This document shows, piece by piece, positions 10,195-22,800 of a DNA stretch of 64,000 nucleotides. Every line of letters begins with the position of its first letter. Within the stretch, counting starts at the first letter, position 1. The notes under the pieces are model-generated. The model made no database searches. It was not told the DNA's origin and saw only the letters and a list, made by a program, of their open reading frames with translations. Source of the stretch: Fusarium oxysporum f. sp. lycopersici 4287 (taxonomy: Eukaryota; Ascomycota; Sordariomycetes; Hypocreales; Nectriaceae); the NCBI RefSeq assembly GCF_000149955.1, contig NC_030986.1, positions 3,349,185 to 3,413,184 of the forward strand. The letters run 5' to 3'. The position numbers were made by a program, and so were the translations under genes.

Positions 10195-13100
10195 ATGCAA
10201 CTGCCATGGGGCGGCCGCGACGGTCCGGGAAATGACACCTTGCTACCGACATCCAACATCCCTTCCATCACCGGGCATGCTGCAGATGGCATTGATTCCA
10301 AGGATAGCGATCGTCCACAGCGCCCAAGTCGCCACGTGCGAACCACGTCTTCTGATGCACGGGTTAGTCTCAACATGCGCATCCTCTGTAACATACTCGA
10401 TTTCCATGGACCCAAACTAACAACTCCACCAGAACGTTGCCGATCATTTCTCCTATATGACCCCGAGCGAAGCCGCAGCGAATTTACGGACATCACTCAC
10501 CCTTGGCCTTACTCCAACCGAAGCTCTGACCAGACTCGGCGAATATGGCCCGAATGAAATTCCTCACGATCCCCCAGAGCCATTATGGCTACGATTCGTT
10601 AAGCAATTCCAGGAGCCCCTTATTCTGCTGCTTCTGGTTTCGGCCGGTACATCGCTCCTCTTGGGAAACATGGATGACGCTATCAGTATCACAGTCGCTG
10701 TGACAATTGTCGTGTCCGTCGGATTCATACAAGAGTATCGTTCTGAAAAGTCTATCGAGGCTCTTAACCACCTTGTGCCGAATCATGCCCATCTGGTCCG
10801 TGGTCAGAGCAAAACATCGCCGTTGGGGAAGACTACTACCTGGCCACCGCGCACAGATGATGCCGATTCAGCCTTGACCCCCGGCTCTGTCACTCCAGTT
10901 AGCGATATTCTGGATGCGACCTCTTCCAAGGTCATGGCTTCTCAACTGGTTCCTGGCGATCTCGTTCTGTTTACCACCGGTGATCGCATTCCTGCCGACA
11001 TCCGTGTTACCAAAGCCGCAGACTTGACGATTGATGCGTCAAACCTCACTGGAGAGACGGAGCCTGTCAGAGTGACGGCTGAGGCACGTAGCCGTGGATT
11101 TGGCTCATATGGTCTCGACAAATCACAGTTGCCTCGACCCAACTCTCTTGCCCCCTCTGAGCATGGAGATTCTCACGGAGACGGTATTCATAATATTGCA
11201 TATATGGGAACATTGGTGAAGTCGGGCCATGGTCAGGGTATTGTCTTTGCGACTGGAGGCCATACACACTTTGGAATTATTGCTGTCAGCGTTTCTGGTA
11301 CCGAGAGTCCGAGATCACCACTTCAGTTATCCATGGATGACCTCGGCTCGCAGCTCAGTAAAGCTTCATTTGTTGTAATTGGCCTCATCTCAGTTGTCGG
11401 CTGGCTCCAGGGGAAGAAACTTCTTGAGATCTTCACTATTTCGATATCACTTGCCGTTGCCGCCATCCCCGAAGGTCTGCCTATTATTGTAACTGTCACA
11501 TTGGCTCTGGGAGTGCATCGCATGGCTAGGCATAATGCGATCGTCCGAAGGATGCCCAAGGTCGAGACTCTGGGCTCCGTGAATGTAGTTTGCACTGATA
11601 AAACAGGTATGAAAACTGGGCGTCACGCGCGGAGATGAGCTAACAAGAGCGTTCAAGGTACCCTTACTACGAACCACATGACAACTACTCGAATGTGGTA
11701 TTTTGGAGCTCAAGAACCTGTCCCGGTGGAGTCTGATCACGATGATGCTGAAACGAATCCAGACCTTAACCAGGCCACCCTTCGAGTGCTTCGTATAGGC
11801 AATATTGCGAATGATGCACGACTTGCCCAAAAGTATACAGAGCATGGCCAAGCCGCAACAGCTGTACTTTCGTCGACCCTAGGACGTGGTCAGGTTTCCA
11901 CATATACCCGCTGGGTTGGACAACCTACTGACGTTGCCATGCTGGACCTCCTTGATCGCTTCAAGGAGCACGATGTTAGAGAATCTATCGGCCCTCGAGT
12001 GAGCGAGACACCTTTCAGCTCTGAACGAAAGTGGATGGGTGTCACAATTGGATCCGAAACAAAGGGTGACAAGGAATTCGCTTACATGAAGGGCTCTATC
12101 GAAAAGGTTCTGGCAGCCTGTGACACTTATCTCGAAAAGGATGGAAGGGAAATTGTACTTGACTCTGCACGTCGTCAGGAGGCCCTTCAAGCCGCCGAAG
12201 CCATGGCTGTCCAAGGTCTACGGGTATTGGCATTTGCCAGCGGTTCCGTCACGCGCCCTTTGAGAAGCAAATCCGCCGCGCGCAGCACCCCTGGTTTTGA
12301 CCGAAGCGAGAGTCCATTTTCTCACAGCCCAGAAGACATTTACAAAAACCTCACCTTTGCGGGTCTTGTTGGTATGCGTGATCCTCCGCGACCCGGAGTT
12401 GGACGTTCAATCAGGCGCTTGATGCGAGGTGGGGTCAAGGTCATCATGATTACTGGCGATGCAGAGACGACAGCGCTTGCGATAGGAAAGCAACTGGGCA
12501 TGAACATTGCAGTCCCTAGTGGACATGCAGGCGGCCAGAACACCGTAAGGCCTGTGCTGCGTGGTGACGAGGTTGACAGGATGTCGGAGGAAGATCTGGC
12601 ACAGGCCATGCAACACACAACCATATTTGCACGAACGAATCCAGACCACAAGCTTAAGATCATTCGAGCCCTCCAGTCAAGAGGCGATATTGTCGCCATG
12701 ACTGGTGATGGTGTCAATGATGCGCCAGCTTTGAAGAAGGCAGACATTGGTATCTCTATGGGCCGCCATGGAACTGATGTTGCGAAGGAGGCAGCAGACA
12801 TGATTTTGACGGACGATGACTTTTCTACAATTCTCAGAGCCATCGAAGAGGGCAAGGGTATCTTCAACAACATCCAGAATTTCCTGACCTTCCAACTCAG
12901 CACAAGTGCTGCCAGTTTGGCACTTGTTTTTATTTGCACCTGCTTTGGCTTCAAATCCCCTTTGAACGCCATGCAGATTCTTTGGATTAGTAAGTGCAAC
13001 AGCTGATGTGCAGCCTCACCCAAGCTAACCGTCATGCTATAGACATTATCATGGATGGCCCTCCAGCTCAGTCTTTGGGTGTTGAAAGGGTAGACCCTGA

Positions 13101-13581
13101 TGTTATGACCAAGCCTCCACGACGACGAGGAGATCCAGTACTTACCAAGTCGCTTGTTACACGCGTTCTCACGTCGGCGGCCATTATTACTATTGGAACA
13201 ATGCTCATCTACCGTCGTGAGATGATGGCTGATGCACAAGTAACCCGACGTGACACGACGATGACATTCACCTGCTTCGTCTTCTTCGACATGTTCAATG
13301 CTTTGAGCTGCCGGTCAGAGTCTAAGTCGGTGCTTCAGGGCGAAGTTGGACTCTTTTCTAACAACTTGTTCAACTGGGCTGTCTCTCTCAGCATTGCTGG
13401 ACAGTTGCTTGTCATCTATTTTCCTTGGCTCCAGGAGACTTTCCAGACAGAAGCTCTTGGGTTTTTTGACCTCGTACGACTCGTTCTCTTGTGTAGCACG
13501 GTATTCTGGGCGGACGAGCTGCGAAAATATCTCAAGTATAAGAAAAGGCGTTTTGGAAACGGTTATAGCCAGGCGGTGTAA
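10195..13581 (+). CDS. PMR1: Golgi Ca2+/Mn2+-transporting P-type ATPase (PMR1/SPCA)
   Basis: Four exons (10195-10362, 10433-11606, 11658-12989, 13043-13581) encode 1070 aa. Visible P-type motifs are TGE in the actuator domain (LTGETEPV), PEGLP in M4, the phosphorylation motif CTDKTGTLTTN (the aspartate near residue 445) and [17 protein letters not shown] in the P domain. M6 reads [18 protein letters not shown]. The Gln at the head of this stretch is the residue that confers Mn2+ transport in yeast Pmr1, which separates it from SERCA and PMCA pumps. It supplies Ca2+ and Mn2+ to the Golgi lumen for glycosylation and sorting. The second intron falls exactly after DKTG and the third inside M6. 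There is no C-terminal calmodulin-type extension. Confidence 0.93.
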
Positions 13582-14028
13582 TAGGAGGCACCATTTCTTA
13601 CTGAGAGGGGCTAGGGGTTCATATAAAAGGGACATATTGTAGCATAAAGATATAAACCTTGTACAAAGTATTGCATAGCGAATGCACCGAAGCTGTATAT
13701 TATAAAGGTCCAGAAACAGACCTGTATCGACCGAAATTCCATTAAACTATCTTATTAATACTTCTTTGCTGTGCCTTTTTTCCAGCAAGGGATTTTTGGC
13801 CATGGGCATGTCATTCCGTCTCGGGGTGCAGGGTAGGCCTCCATAACGAAAATTGCGGGGGGAGCTCTCCCAGTGAGAGAGGCTGCGTGGCACCAACAAG
13901 GCAACGCCTCCAGCTGCGACAAGTAAGTCCCCTTTGCGCTGTAAGCCCCACGTCTCTTCTTCATTCGCCCTGAACGTAGAGAAAAAGAAGCAGAAGGCAG
14001 AAATGCGCCGCCGGAATAGGACATCTTA
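13582..14028. other. Intergenic, PMR1 3' flank and COG4 promoter
   Basis: 447 bp between tandem plus-strand genes. The first 150 bp are AT-rich, consistent with polyadenylation signals. I see no other feature. Confidence 0.55.
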
Positions 14029-16493
14029 ATGACAATGTTAAGCCTTCAAAACGGCATTTCCCACAGCGAACACCCTGTCGTCGAAACACCAGCCGCTGTC
14101 TCTACTTCGTCCCTTGACAATGCCAACACCGAGTCCGAGATTCGTGAAGCGCTCGCCTCCCTGCATGCCCACGAGGTTTCTATAACGTCCCGCCTCGATG
14201 CTCTCGTGGCTTCACAGGCTGATTTATCCCGCGACCTTGGGCGGCTGGATCTGCTGCGGGCTGGACTGGGAGCGCAGGTCATCGCCGCACGTTCAATTGG
14301 AAATGACATGCTAGCAACGGCAGCAGATACGGCTGGTCGACTGAGTGACAGGGTCAAGGAGCTGGACCTCGAAAAGAGTCGAGTCGAAGAAACGCTGGGT
14401 GTGGTGGAACAGGTCGCGGAGCTCAAGGCTTGTGTCAATGGCGTGGTGGGTTCCATGGGAGCGCCCCAAGACTGGGAGGCTGCTGCTGGATACATATCAA
14501 GAGCAAGCAAGATACCAGAAGAGATCACAAAAGGTTCATTCGCTGTTGGCATAGTACCCAGCGTCGAAGTCCCCGACCCGCCATGGGTGACATTGGAAGA
14601 AGCCAAGGAGAGTTTATGCGGCCTCTTCTTGAGAGAGTTTGAAAAGGCGGCAGAGGAGAGTGATGGCACGAAAGTTACTAGATTTTTCAAGCTCTTCCCC
14701 TTGATAGGAAGAGCTGAGGTCGGATTAGATGTCTACGGAAGATATGTGTGCCAGGGAGTCGCTGGAACCGCTCGAGCGACACTCAAAGACGCCCTGAACG
14801 GACAGCGTAGGGAAGGTTTCTTTTATGCCAACGCCTTGACGAAGTTGTTTGAGCACATCGCACAGATTGTCGAAGGCCACGGCGGGCTTGTAGAGCGTCA
14901 TTATGGCTCTGGAAAAATGGTTCGTGTTATTGAACGTTTACAGATGGAAGCGGATGTCCAGGGTGGTATCATTGTCGACACCTGGAGCGACGAAAGAGGA
15001 ATCGATAGAAAACTCACCGACGTCAGGAGTTATCCATTCTCGTTTTTAGTCCAGAGCTTCTTACCCCAGCCCCCTCGTGGTGGCACACCGAGGGTGAACT
15101 CGCCAGCTATAGGGGTTGGCAACAATCCCCGAGAAAGTGAGGATGAGGGTGTCAATATGAGAGAAGTTGACGGCCTCCTGAGCGAGATTGCGGTGATGCT
15201 TGGACGCTGGTCATTGTACACTCGATTCCTCGCCGGCAAATGCAAGGTATGTTTGGCTATTCAAGCTCGAGATAAACTGAAACTTATACGTCACAGAATC
15301 CCGACACACCAGATGAGGCGCCTCTTGTCATACCAGATGTACTTGTCAAGTCAAATCTGTACCGAAAAGTATCTACCAAGCTCACATCCCCTTATAACGT
15401 CATGACTACTTTCTTCTTCCGTCGTTCTGTCGAAAAGGCGTTCCAGCTGGACGAATATCCTACCGGTCTGTCATTAAGCTTGAGCAGGCAGATCGAGGGC
15501 AACGCCCCATACATTATATTAGCGGTGGACGATGTCATGTACATTGTGAATGCGGTCATTCAGAAATCTATTTCAACATCACAAAGAGATGTCATTGCTT
15601 CTGTCGTCCCGACAGTTGGCCGAGTGCTTGGCTCCGACTTTGTTGGTATGATCCAGCGCAAGATGAGAGATGAATCGTATCCTAGACCGGTCGTCCAGGG
15701 AGGCTTCCCACCTGAGGACAAGATCATCCAGTTCATCGTTCTTATCAATAGTCTGGACATGGCCAACGAGTATTTGACTCGAATTATCACGGGGCGGATA
15801 GGGGAATCGAGTCACCTGCCAAACGGTGATGCCCAAAACGGGCCCCTCAAGGATTCGTTCCCATTTGAGCGAGATGTTATCTTTGTTGCAAACGCGCTAC
15901 ACACCCTTCAAACTTCGTTCATCGGAAAAACGACCGAGCTGCTCAACGAGGGAATCCAGGTACTCTTCAACCAGGTTGTCAAGCTCCGTTTAAGGCCGGT
16001 CCTGACAGATACATTCCGTGATGCGGACTACACCTTGTCGGAGGACGATATTGCAGATATAGCGCAGCAGAATGACGAAGACGAGGATGAACTCCTGGAA
16101 CAAGTACCCCGACTGTTCGAGCATGGTTGGGATCAACTCATGAAGCCAATTGCACGTTTGATGACACCAGGGACATACACCACTCTCCTTGACACCACAG
16201 CACGCTACCTCTCCAAGATATGGGAGAAGAAGATCATGGGCTATGCGGGCCGCACAAATGCTCTTGGTGCAATCAGACTGGAGCGTGATTTTATCGCGTT
16301 AGTAGACATCGTATCTCGTGGGGACTACGCCGTGAGAGAGGTCTTCGCCAAGGTCCTGCAAATACTCATGGTCGCCAACATGGAAGATGACGAGTGGGAT
16401 GAGGTTATGGCCCAAGATGGAGAAGACGATGCCATCGAATGGGTTTTGACTGAGGAGGAGAGGAGGCGGGCGAGAAGTTTGGTTAGAGGATGA
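14029..16493 (+). CDS. COG4: Conserved oligomeric Golgi complex subunit 4
   Basis: Two exons (14029-15246 and 15297-16493) encode 804 aa. The start is the ATG at 14029 (MTMLSLQNGIS); a second ATG two codons later is equally possible. The N-terminal part (about 45-140) is a coiled coil typical of COG subunits, and the central block includes RFFKLFPLIGRAEVGLDVYGRYVC. The second exon contains FFFRRSVEKAFQLDEYP and an acidic C-terminus ending in a basic-acidic helix. COG is the tethering complex for retrograde vesicles within the Golgi, and Cog4 binds syntaxin/Sly1 partners. The intron sits after LAGKCK. Family assignment is firm from several conserved blocks. Confidence 0.9.
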
Positions 16494-17052
16494 TCTGGCA
16501 GTTAAAGATATTCAAGGACATCAAGAGACGGCGTTGATTATAGAAAAAAAAAAAGAGTCTAAAGAGATGTAAGAGTAGAGTCGATGCAAGCGAGTATTTC
16601 GTACTTTACGGTTGGTGAAACGTTGATAGCCACTACTGATGCAAGTTTCTCTCTGATCACCTAGAATCTGACGGGCTGTAATTGAAGCTACCTTAACTTA
16701 GATCAATCAAGAGCACCAGGATTAGCCAAACAAAATAAAATGCGATTATTGGTGTCAAAACTTGCAACAAACTGTGTTCTTTAGACAATCATTTTTCGTA
16801 CATGCCTTCCTAGTCTCCACTGATATTGTTCGTTTTGGGACTACCTATACCTAGGTCTGAACTTTCAGTGGCCTTTCGCCTTTACGTGCCACTGAATAGA
16901 CGTTAGTGGCACCAGACCTCAGGCACTCCCAAAGCCGAACTTGGTACCTAAGTCCAGCAGTTTTCGATTGGGCATTGCCTTCAGCTCTGAGTCACTCTCA
17001 ACCATCAAAATCCAGCCAGAGGCTCCATTTTAGCTCGCCATGATGAGTGAGC
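16494..17052. other. Intergenic, COG4 3' flank and SUA5 leader
   Basis: 559 bp without a gene other than an upstream ORF at the right end. It has an A-rich run near 16545-16556 and a CTACCTATACCTAGGT patch at 16841-16856. Confidence 0.55.
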
Positions 17053-17126
17053 ATGAGGCCCAGTGTGATGAAATTTTCTATCGCCCAACTATCGCGAACC
17101 CCGAACCACAAACCTCAATATCATAG
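17040..17126 (+). other. Upstream ORF overlapping the SUA5 start
   Basis: The first ATGs before SUA5 (17040 and 17043) open a 28-codon frame that differs from the SUA5 frame and ends at TAG 17124-17126. It therefore overlaps the first in-frame SUA5 ATG at 17053. If transcripts start upstream of 17040, scanning ribosomes would meet it first. Whether the transcript includes it is unknown. Confidence 0.4.
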
Positions 17127-18570
17127 TTTCCGAAGATATTTGCTAACGCTTACACTTTCGGAAAACACCCTCTTCTATTTTCCAAAGCGAGATTTACAAA
17201 AAACCACCTACCCCTCTCCGATATTGAGAACACCACTTACATCACAAACATTTGGCTCTCAGGCTGCGCCTGCAATGGAGACAAGGATAGTGAAAGTCCC
17301 GAGCAAGGGCTCTCTAGGCCAGTTTCGACCTGGCGATGGTCTCGCAAAATTGAATCACTGGGAAGTTCAATGTGAAAATAAACTCGCTCTTGAGGCTCTG
17401 CAAGATGCTGCTCACCTGCTACGGACCAAGGACACGCCTGTCGCATTCCCGACAGAGACTGTATATGGCCTTGGTGCAGATGCTACTCGGACTCCCTCAG
17501 TTAAAGGAATCTATTCGGCAAAGGGACGACCTTCAGATAACCCTCTCATTTCACATGTTTGCGACCTGGAAATGCTGCGACAGTATATCGGCCACACTGA
17601 TGAAACTGATCCTATACCCCAACGATACAGGGCTTTGATAGAGCGTTTCTGGCCTGGACCTCTGACTATTCTTCTACCTAACCCGGTACCGTCGAAACTA
17701 GCGCCTGAGGTGACTGCAGGTCTCAAGACCTTTGGCGTGCGAATGCCATCTTCAACCCTCGCCTTGTCTCTTATCAAGCTAGCTGGTGTACCCCTGGCAG
17801 CACCATCAGCCAACGCTTCCACCAAACCTTCACCCACAGCGGCACAACATGTGATGGACGACCTCAACGGAAAGATCGAGCTCATTTTGGACGGTGGACA
17901 CTGCCAAGTAGGTGTGGAGAGCACTGTTGTGGATGGACTATGTGACCCCCCCGTCGTCCTTCGCCCAGGAGGTATCGGAATAGATGAGCTACGAAGCTGC
18001 CCCGGTTGGGAGAATGTATCAATAGCTTATCAAGACAAGAGCGAAGAGGGAAAAGCTGCACCTCGGGCTCCAGGGATGAAGTACAAGCACTACAGTCCAA
18101 AAGCTACAGTAGTGCTTTATGAGTCGAGTTTCGGAGAAGGGGGCAATGGAATAGCTTCTCTCGACTTGAAGGCGGCCAATGGGACAGTCAATGGCCATGC
18201 TAGCAACGGCGAGCGGAAGGGCAGGGTTGTTGGGGTTATTCGTACCCAGCGATGGAAGTCAGGGGCTGGTCTGCGATGCGCCAGCTTTCAGCATCGCACC
18301 GACGTACAAGGACCCGATGAGGATGACTCGCCATTCCAAGTATACGAGGGCGATCTGTTGGATGAAAAGGAGCAGCCAATAGGAAAGATCTTGGATATCG
18401 ATCTGGGCAGAGGCACTGAAGGAATTGCGAGAGGTCTTTTTGCAGCGCTCCGGGAGTTTGATCGACGAGGCGCAGACACCATTTTTGTTGATGGTATAGA
18501 AGATAGAAGCGATATCGCAGCGGCGGTCATGAACCGGCTCCGTAAAGCGGCTTCAGAGACTAGAGCATGA
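17053..18570 (+). CDS. SUA5: Threonylcarbamoyl-AMP synthase (SUA5), possible mitochondrial leader
   Basis: Single exon. The first in-frame ATG is at 17053 (MRPSVMKFSIAQLSRTP); a second ATG in strong context lies at 17275 (METRIVKV). The YrdC domain has PVAFPTETVYGLGADA, SAKGRPSDNPL, SANASTKPSPT and VESTVVD. A C-terminal SUA5 domain follows (KYKHYSPKA onward), so this is the two-domain Sua5 form rather than the short YrdC form. It makes threonylcarbamoyl-AMP from threonine, bicarbonate and ATP for the t6A37 modification of ANN-decoding tRNAs. The 74 residues before the second ATG are basic with almost no acidic residues, like a mitochondrial presequence. That suggests two isoforms from one gene, as t6A is needed in both cytosol and mitochondria. 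Dual use is inferred. Confidence 0.92.
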   Translation: MRPSVMKFSIAQLSRTPNHKPQYHSFRRYLLTLTLSENTLFYFPKRDLQKTTYPSPILRTPLTSQTFGSQAAPAMETRIVKVPSKGSLGQFRPGDGLAKLNHWEVQCENKLALEALQDAAHLLRTKDTPVAFPTETVYGLGADATRTPSVKGIYSAKGRPSDNPLISHVCDLEMLRQYIGHTDETDPIPQRYRALIERFWPGPLTILLPNPVPSKLAPEVTAGLKTFGVRMPSSTLALSLIKLAGVPLAAPSANASTKPSPTAAQHVMDDLNGKIELILDGGHCQVGVESTVVDGLCDPPVVLRPGGIGIDELRSCPGWENVSIAYQDKSEEGKAAPRAPGMKYKHYSPKATVVLYESSFGEGGNGIASLDLKAANGTVNGHASNGERKGRVVGVIRTQRWKSGAGLRCASFQHRTDVQGPDEDDSPFQVYEGDLLDEKEQPIGKILDIDLGRGTEGIARGLFAALREFDRRGADTIFVDGIEDRSDIAAAVMNRLRKAASETRA

Positions 18571-18640
18571 ATGATCATATCAATTAGAACACCAGCACAC
18601 CTGTATAAAAAAACACTCTGTTTCTTGACCCTGTGTCAGC

Positions 18641-18665
18641 CAGACCAGACCAGACCAGACCAGAC
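18641..18665. repeat. Pentanucleotide microsatellite (CAGAC)x5
   Basis: Five perfect CAGAC units in the short gap between the convergent SUA5 and RET3 genes. Confidence 0.9.
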
Positions 18666-18763
18666 CACTGGCGCGGCGTCTTCCTCTTTTGATTTTGGTT
18701 TTGCATGCGGCGCTGAATAACGACAAAACTCCCGACTCTCCACACATAAACCTGTTCCCATCT

Positions 18764-19496
18764 CTACAGACCCTGACGGAGCCAGTCCGCCAGTTTCGAC
18801 TTTCCTAGCTGCGCCAAGTTGTTGACACCCTGTTCGCTAAGGTCGATGCGGCCAACGGGCATGTCTTGAGTGGGTGCTCGACTAACGCGCTGGGTGATGA
18901 TAGTGGGATCAGTCTCAAGAATGATGCCATCGTCGACAATCTCATCAATAGCTAGCGAAACAAGGTCGTAGTTCTCGACAATTGTCCTCTTGTCAACGGA
19001 TTGCCTATAGTACTGTGTTAGCGGTGCTTCAATGGTTTGCGCGGGCTCGAAAAGAAAGAAACTAACTTGAAGAGGATGTGGAGAGAGTCCCGCAGAGCGA
19101 GAATGGTGTTGTAGAGCAGAATCTCGTTCTCGTCGACACTGCCAACAACATACATCATGACATCTGACTCCATCTTGTACAGCACAATTCGGTTATCGTA
19201 AAGAATGATATCGCCATTCTGCTTGGCAGTCTTGTCGATAAGACCCTTCTCAAAAGCCTTTTGCGATTTCGCATCGGAGTAGGGGTTGGCTGACGTGCTT
19301 GTGGGAGCTGTTCGTAACAGTTGTCAGCTGTCGTTGCGCTCACTGGTAGCATAGTGAGGGAAGCTCAGGGGAGGATGAATGTACCATTAGGTGCTGAATG
19401 AGGTGGCTGGAAGTACTTTGCGAATATCCGAGAGCCATCTTCAGTGCTGAGGATCAGGATGGCCTGAACCGAGAAAAGCGACATCCCAGGGGCCAT
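18764..19496 (-). CDS. RET3: Coatomer subunit zeta
   Basis: Three exons (19496-19385, 19307-19067, 19004-18764) encode 197 aa. Start ATG at 19496 (MAPGMSLFSVQAILILS). The longin-type fold is visible: SVQAILILSTEDGSRIFAKY, then VLYKMESDVMMYVVG and ENEILLYNTILALRDSL, and near the end VSLAIDEIVDDGIILE. Joins keep frame: Ala is split G/CT and Lys is split AA/G before QSVDKRT. Zeta-COP is the small subunit of the F subcomplex of the COPI coat, used in Golgi-to-ER retrograde transport. It shares a 367-bp divergent promoter with MCM4. Confidence 0.92.
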
Positions 19497-19863
19497 GATT
19501 GCAATCTGTTGTAATGTTTGTTGGCTTGTAAGTGCTCTACTTCAATGGTGGCTCCTCCAGATGCCAACAATGCCACACTGTTAGGGATACCCGGGACCAA
19601 CGTTTGACCGCTCCGTATGGCCAACCGTCTTATCTTATCAAAAGCTCCCTGCATGACGGGTTAATTGGCAAGCCCCCCGCCCTCGCGTCAAGCACTTTAC
19701 GCGTCTGAAAAAGGAGACGCGACCCGTCACCCAGCCAATCCCTGCGCGGCCCCTCATCTTCACCACCAATTTCCCAACATCAACAGTAGCAAAAGACAAG
19801 GGTCACGCCAAGTCACTTCTTCTACCTTCTCTGGCATAAACATACAAATAACCCAAAACGAAA
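19497..19863. promoter_or_regulatory. Divergent RET3/MCM4 promoter with MluI cell-cycle box cluster
   Basis: Three MCB-like hexamers sit within 40 bp: TCGCGT at 19683-19688 (reverse of ACGCGA), a perfect ACGCGT at 19699-19704, and ACGCGA at 19717-19722. They lie about 140-180 bp before the MCM4 ATG. In yeasts, MBF binds ACGCGT to drive G1/S transcription of replication genes including MCMs, so MBF control is a reasonable inference for MCM4. Whether RET3 is affected is unknown. Confidence 0.65.
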
Positions 19864-22800
19864 ATGTCGTCGCCTACGAAAAGGTCGACACGCAGCTCAG
19901 CGACCCCTCGTCGTGCTGCTGGCAATTCAGAGACGCCCCGTCAAGGAAACTCTCAGCTCGATGCCCCTTCGAGTCCCCTCCACTATCAGTCTTCGTCACC
20001 AGGACCAAGCAATCAGAACAATCTCCCCCGAGATGTGTCTTCGCCATTTGGGCATATGACGAACAGCCAGAGCGATGTCCCTAGCCCTCCCCTGCGACAG
20101 ATGACAGATACTCAAAGCGACCTGGATCCTGAAAGAACACCTCGAGCAAACCTAACCACACCGGCCTATCATGGAGGTGAGAACTGGCTTAATCAACCTT
20201 ACCTTCACTTAACTGACCACCATAGGATCTTCACCTATCCACTACGAGCCTAGCTCCAGCCCTGGCAGATCACTGCGACAACAGTCTGAGCTTCGAAGTG
20301 AGAGCAGCGGCTTGTTCTTGGGTTCTCAACTCGGCACGCCGGCGCCTCACCGCAGAGGCGATATCAATTCCGATGCGACTCGAACACCCCGTGCTTCTCG
20401 GCGAGTGATTCTCGACGATGCTGGCCGTGTAGTTCGTGAGGGTCCCGCTGATGGATCCGATGCCGCCTCTTTCGCGAACAGGGACCCCAATACGTCAGAG
20501 GCTGATGTTCTTGGTGGACAAGGACAAAGTCTTATTTGGGGCACGACTGTCTCTATCGACGATACCTTCGCATCGTTCAAGGAATTCCTTCGCAACTTTA
20601 CACAGAAGTATCGGATGTACCGCGATGGTGCGTCAGATGAAGATGTTCAGAACGCTCCTGATGCAGAGTCAAAGCCATATTGGGAGGCTCTGGAGAACAT
20701 GTTGCTCTTGGGAACAACACGACTTTATCTTGATATCTCTGACCTGAACCTATATCCACCAACCCGAAAGCTATGGCATCAAATTCAAGCCTACCCCCAG
20801 GAAATCGTGCCAGTCATGGATCAGTCCGTTCATGACATGATGGTTGAGATTGCACGGGCAGAGACTTTGAGAAACCGTCAGTCGCAGAGCAGCGCTGGCC
20901 ACCAAGCCTCCCAACAGAGCACTCAGAGCTCAGAACCTGTCTTTCCCAGCTCGGATAGACCCGAAGAGGCGCCCACACCCCGGACACAACCAGATCAACA
21001 GCAGCAAGCTTCGCTGGAGGATCAAGTAGCTTCATCTATTTATGTGGTTCGACCATTTGGTCTGGACAAGACCACCAACCTGAGAGACCTGAATCCTTCT
21101 GGTAAGTTATACTCTACTATAAGTATCCCTTCCTTCGACTAACATTGACCAGATATGGACCGCTTGATCAGCATCAAGGGTCTCGTTATCCGAACAACCC
21201 CCGTTATTCCTGATATGAAAGATGCCTTCTTTCGTTGCAATGTTTGCAACCACTCTGTCAATGTTGGCTTAGATCGTGGTAAAATTCGCGAGCCCACCGA
21301 GTGTCCTCGTGAGATTTGCAAGTCCAAGAACTCCATGTTGATCGTGCACAACAGATGTTCCTTCGAGGACAAGCAGGTCATTAAGCTTCAGGAGACACCC
21401 GATGCTGTGCCTGCTGGTCAGACGCCTCATTCAGTGTCGGTCTGCGTTTACAACGAGCTGGTCGACTTTTGCAAGGCTGGTGACCGTGTTGAGTTGACAG
21501 GTATCTTCCGTGTCAGCCCTGTTCGTGTCAACCCCCGCCAGCGTGCCCTCAAGAGCGTGCACAAAACATATGTTGATGTTCTTCACATTCAAAAGGTCGA
21601 TAAGAAGCGCATGGGCGCTGACCCTTCTACGCTCGGTGTCGCTGGTGAGGAGGAAGCTGAAGCCGGAGAGAACGGCATCGAAGAGACACGAAAGATCACG
21701 ATTGAGGACGAAGAGAAGATCCGGGAGACAGCCGCCCGTGATGATATCTACGAGCTTCTTGCTCGTTCCCTAGCTCCCTCTATCTACGAAATGGACGACG
21801 TCAAGAAGGGCATCCTGCTGCAACTCTTTGGGGGCACCAACAAGACTTTCCAAAAGGGTGGTAGTCCCAAATATCGAGGTGACATTAATGTCCTCCTCTG
21901 TGGTGACCCGTCGACAGCCAAGTCGCAGATGCTTTCGTACGTTCACAAGATTGCCCCCCGCGGCGTTTACACGAGTGGCAAGGGATCCTCAGCTGTCGGT
22001 TTAACTGCGTACGTTACTCGCGACCCAGAAACAAGACAGCTTGTCCTCGAATCTGGAGCCCTGGTCTTATCAGACGGTGGTGTCTGCTGTATCGATGAGT
22101 TTGATAAGATGTCTGATGCTACGCGCTCCGTACTCCACGAAGTGATGGAGCAGCAGACCGTCTCAGTCGCCAAAGCCGGTATTATCACCACTCTCAATGC
22201 GCGAACTAGTATCCTCGCCTCCGCAAACCCTATCGGCAGTCGGTACAACCCCGATCTTCCTGTTCCTCAAAATATTGACCTCCCTCCTACCCTCCTCTCG
22301 CGATTTGACCTCGTGTACCTCATCCTGGACAATGCCGATGAGAAGAACGATCGACGCTTGGCCAAACATCTTTTATCGCTTTACCTTGAGGACAAGCCCC
22401 AATCCGCTCCCAACAAGAATGATATTCTGCCAGTCGAGTTCCTCACTCTCTATATTTCCTATGCGAGATCCAAGATTCAACCTACTATCTCACAAGAAGC
22501 GGCTCAGGAGTTGGTCGACTGCTATGTTGCCATGCGCTCCCTTGGACAAGATGTCCGCGCCGCTGATAAGCGTATCACTGCCACCACCCGTCAGCTTGAG
22601 AGTATGATTCGTCTCTCCGAAGCTCACGCCAAGATGCGCCTTTCTGAGACTGTCACACGTGACGATGTTCGCGAGGCCAATCGTCTCATTCAGAGCGCCC
22701 TCAAGACCGCCGCCACAGATGCTCAGGGACGTATCGACATGAGTCTCCTCACTGAGGGAACAAGTGCTGCTGATCGCAAGCGTCGCGATGAGCTACGTAC

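Noticed and set aside
12340..13239. 299-codon minus-strand ORF opposite PMR1
   Set aside because: It is antisense to conserved P-type ATPase motifs and is a shadow of that coding sequence.
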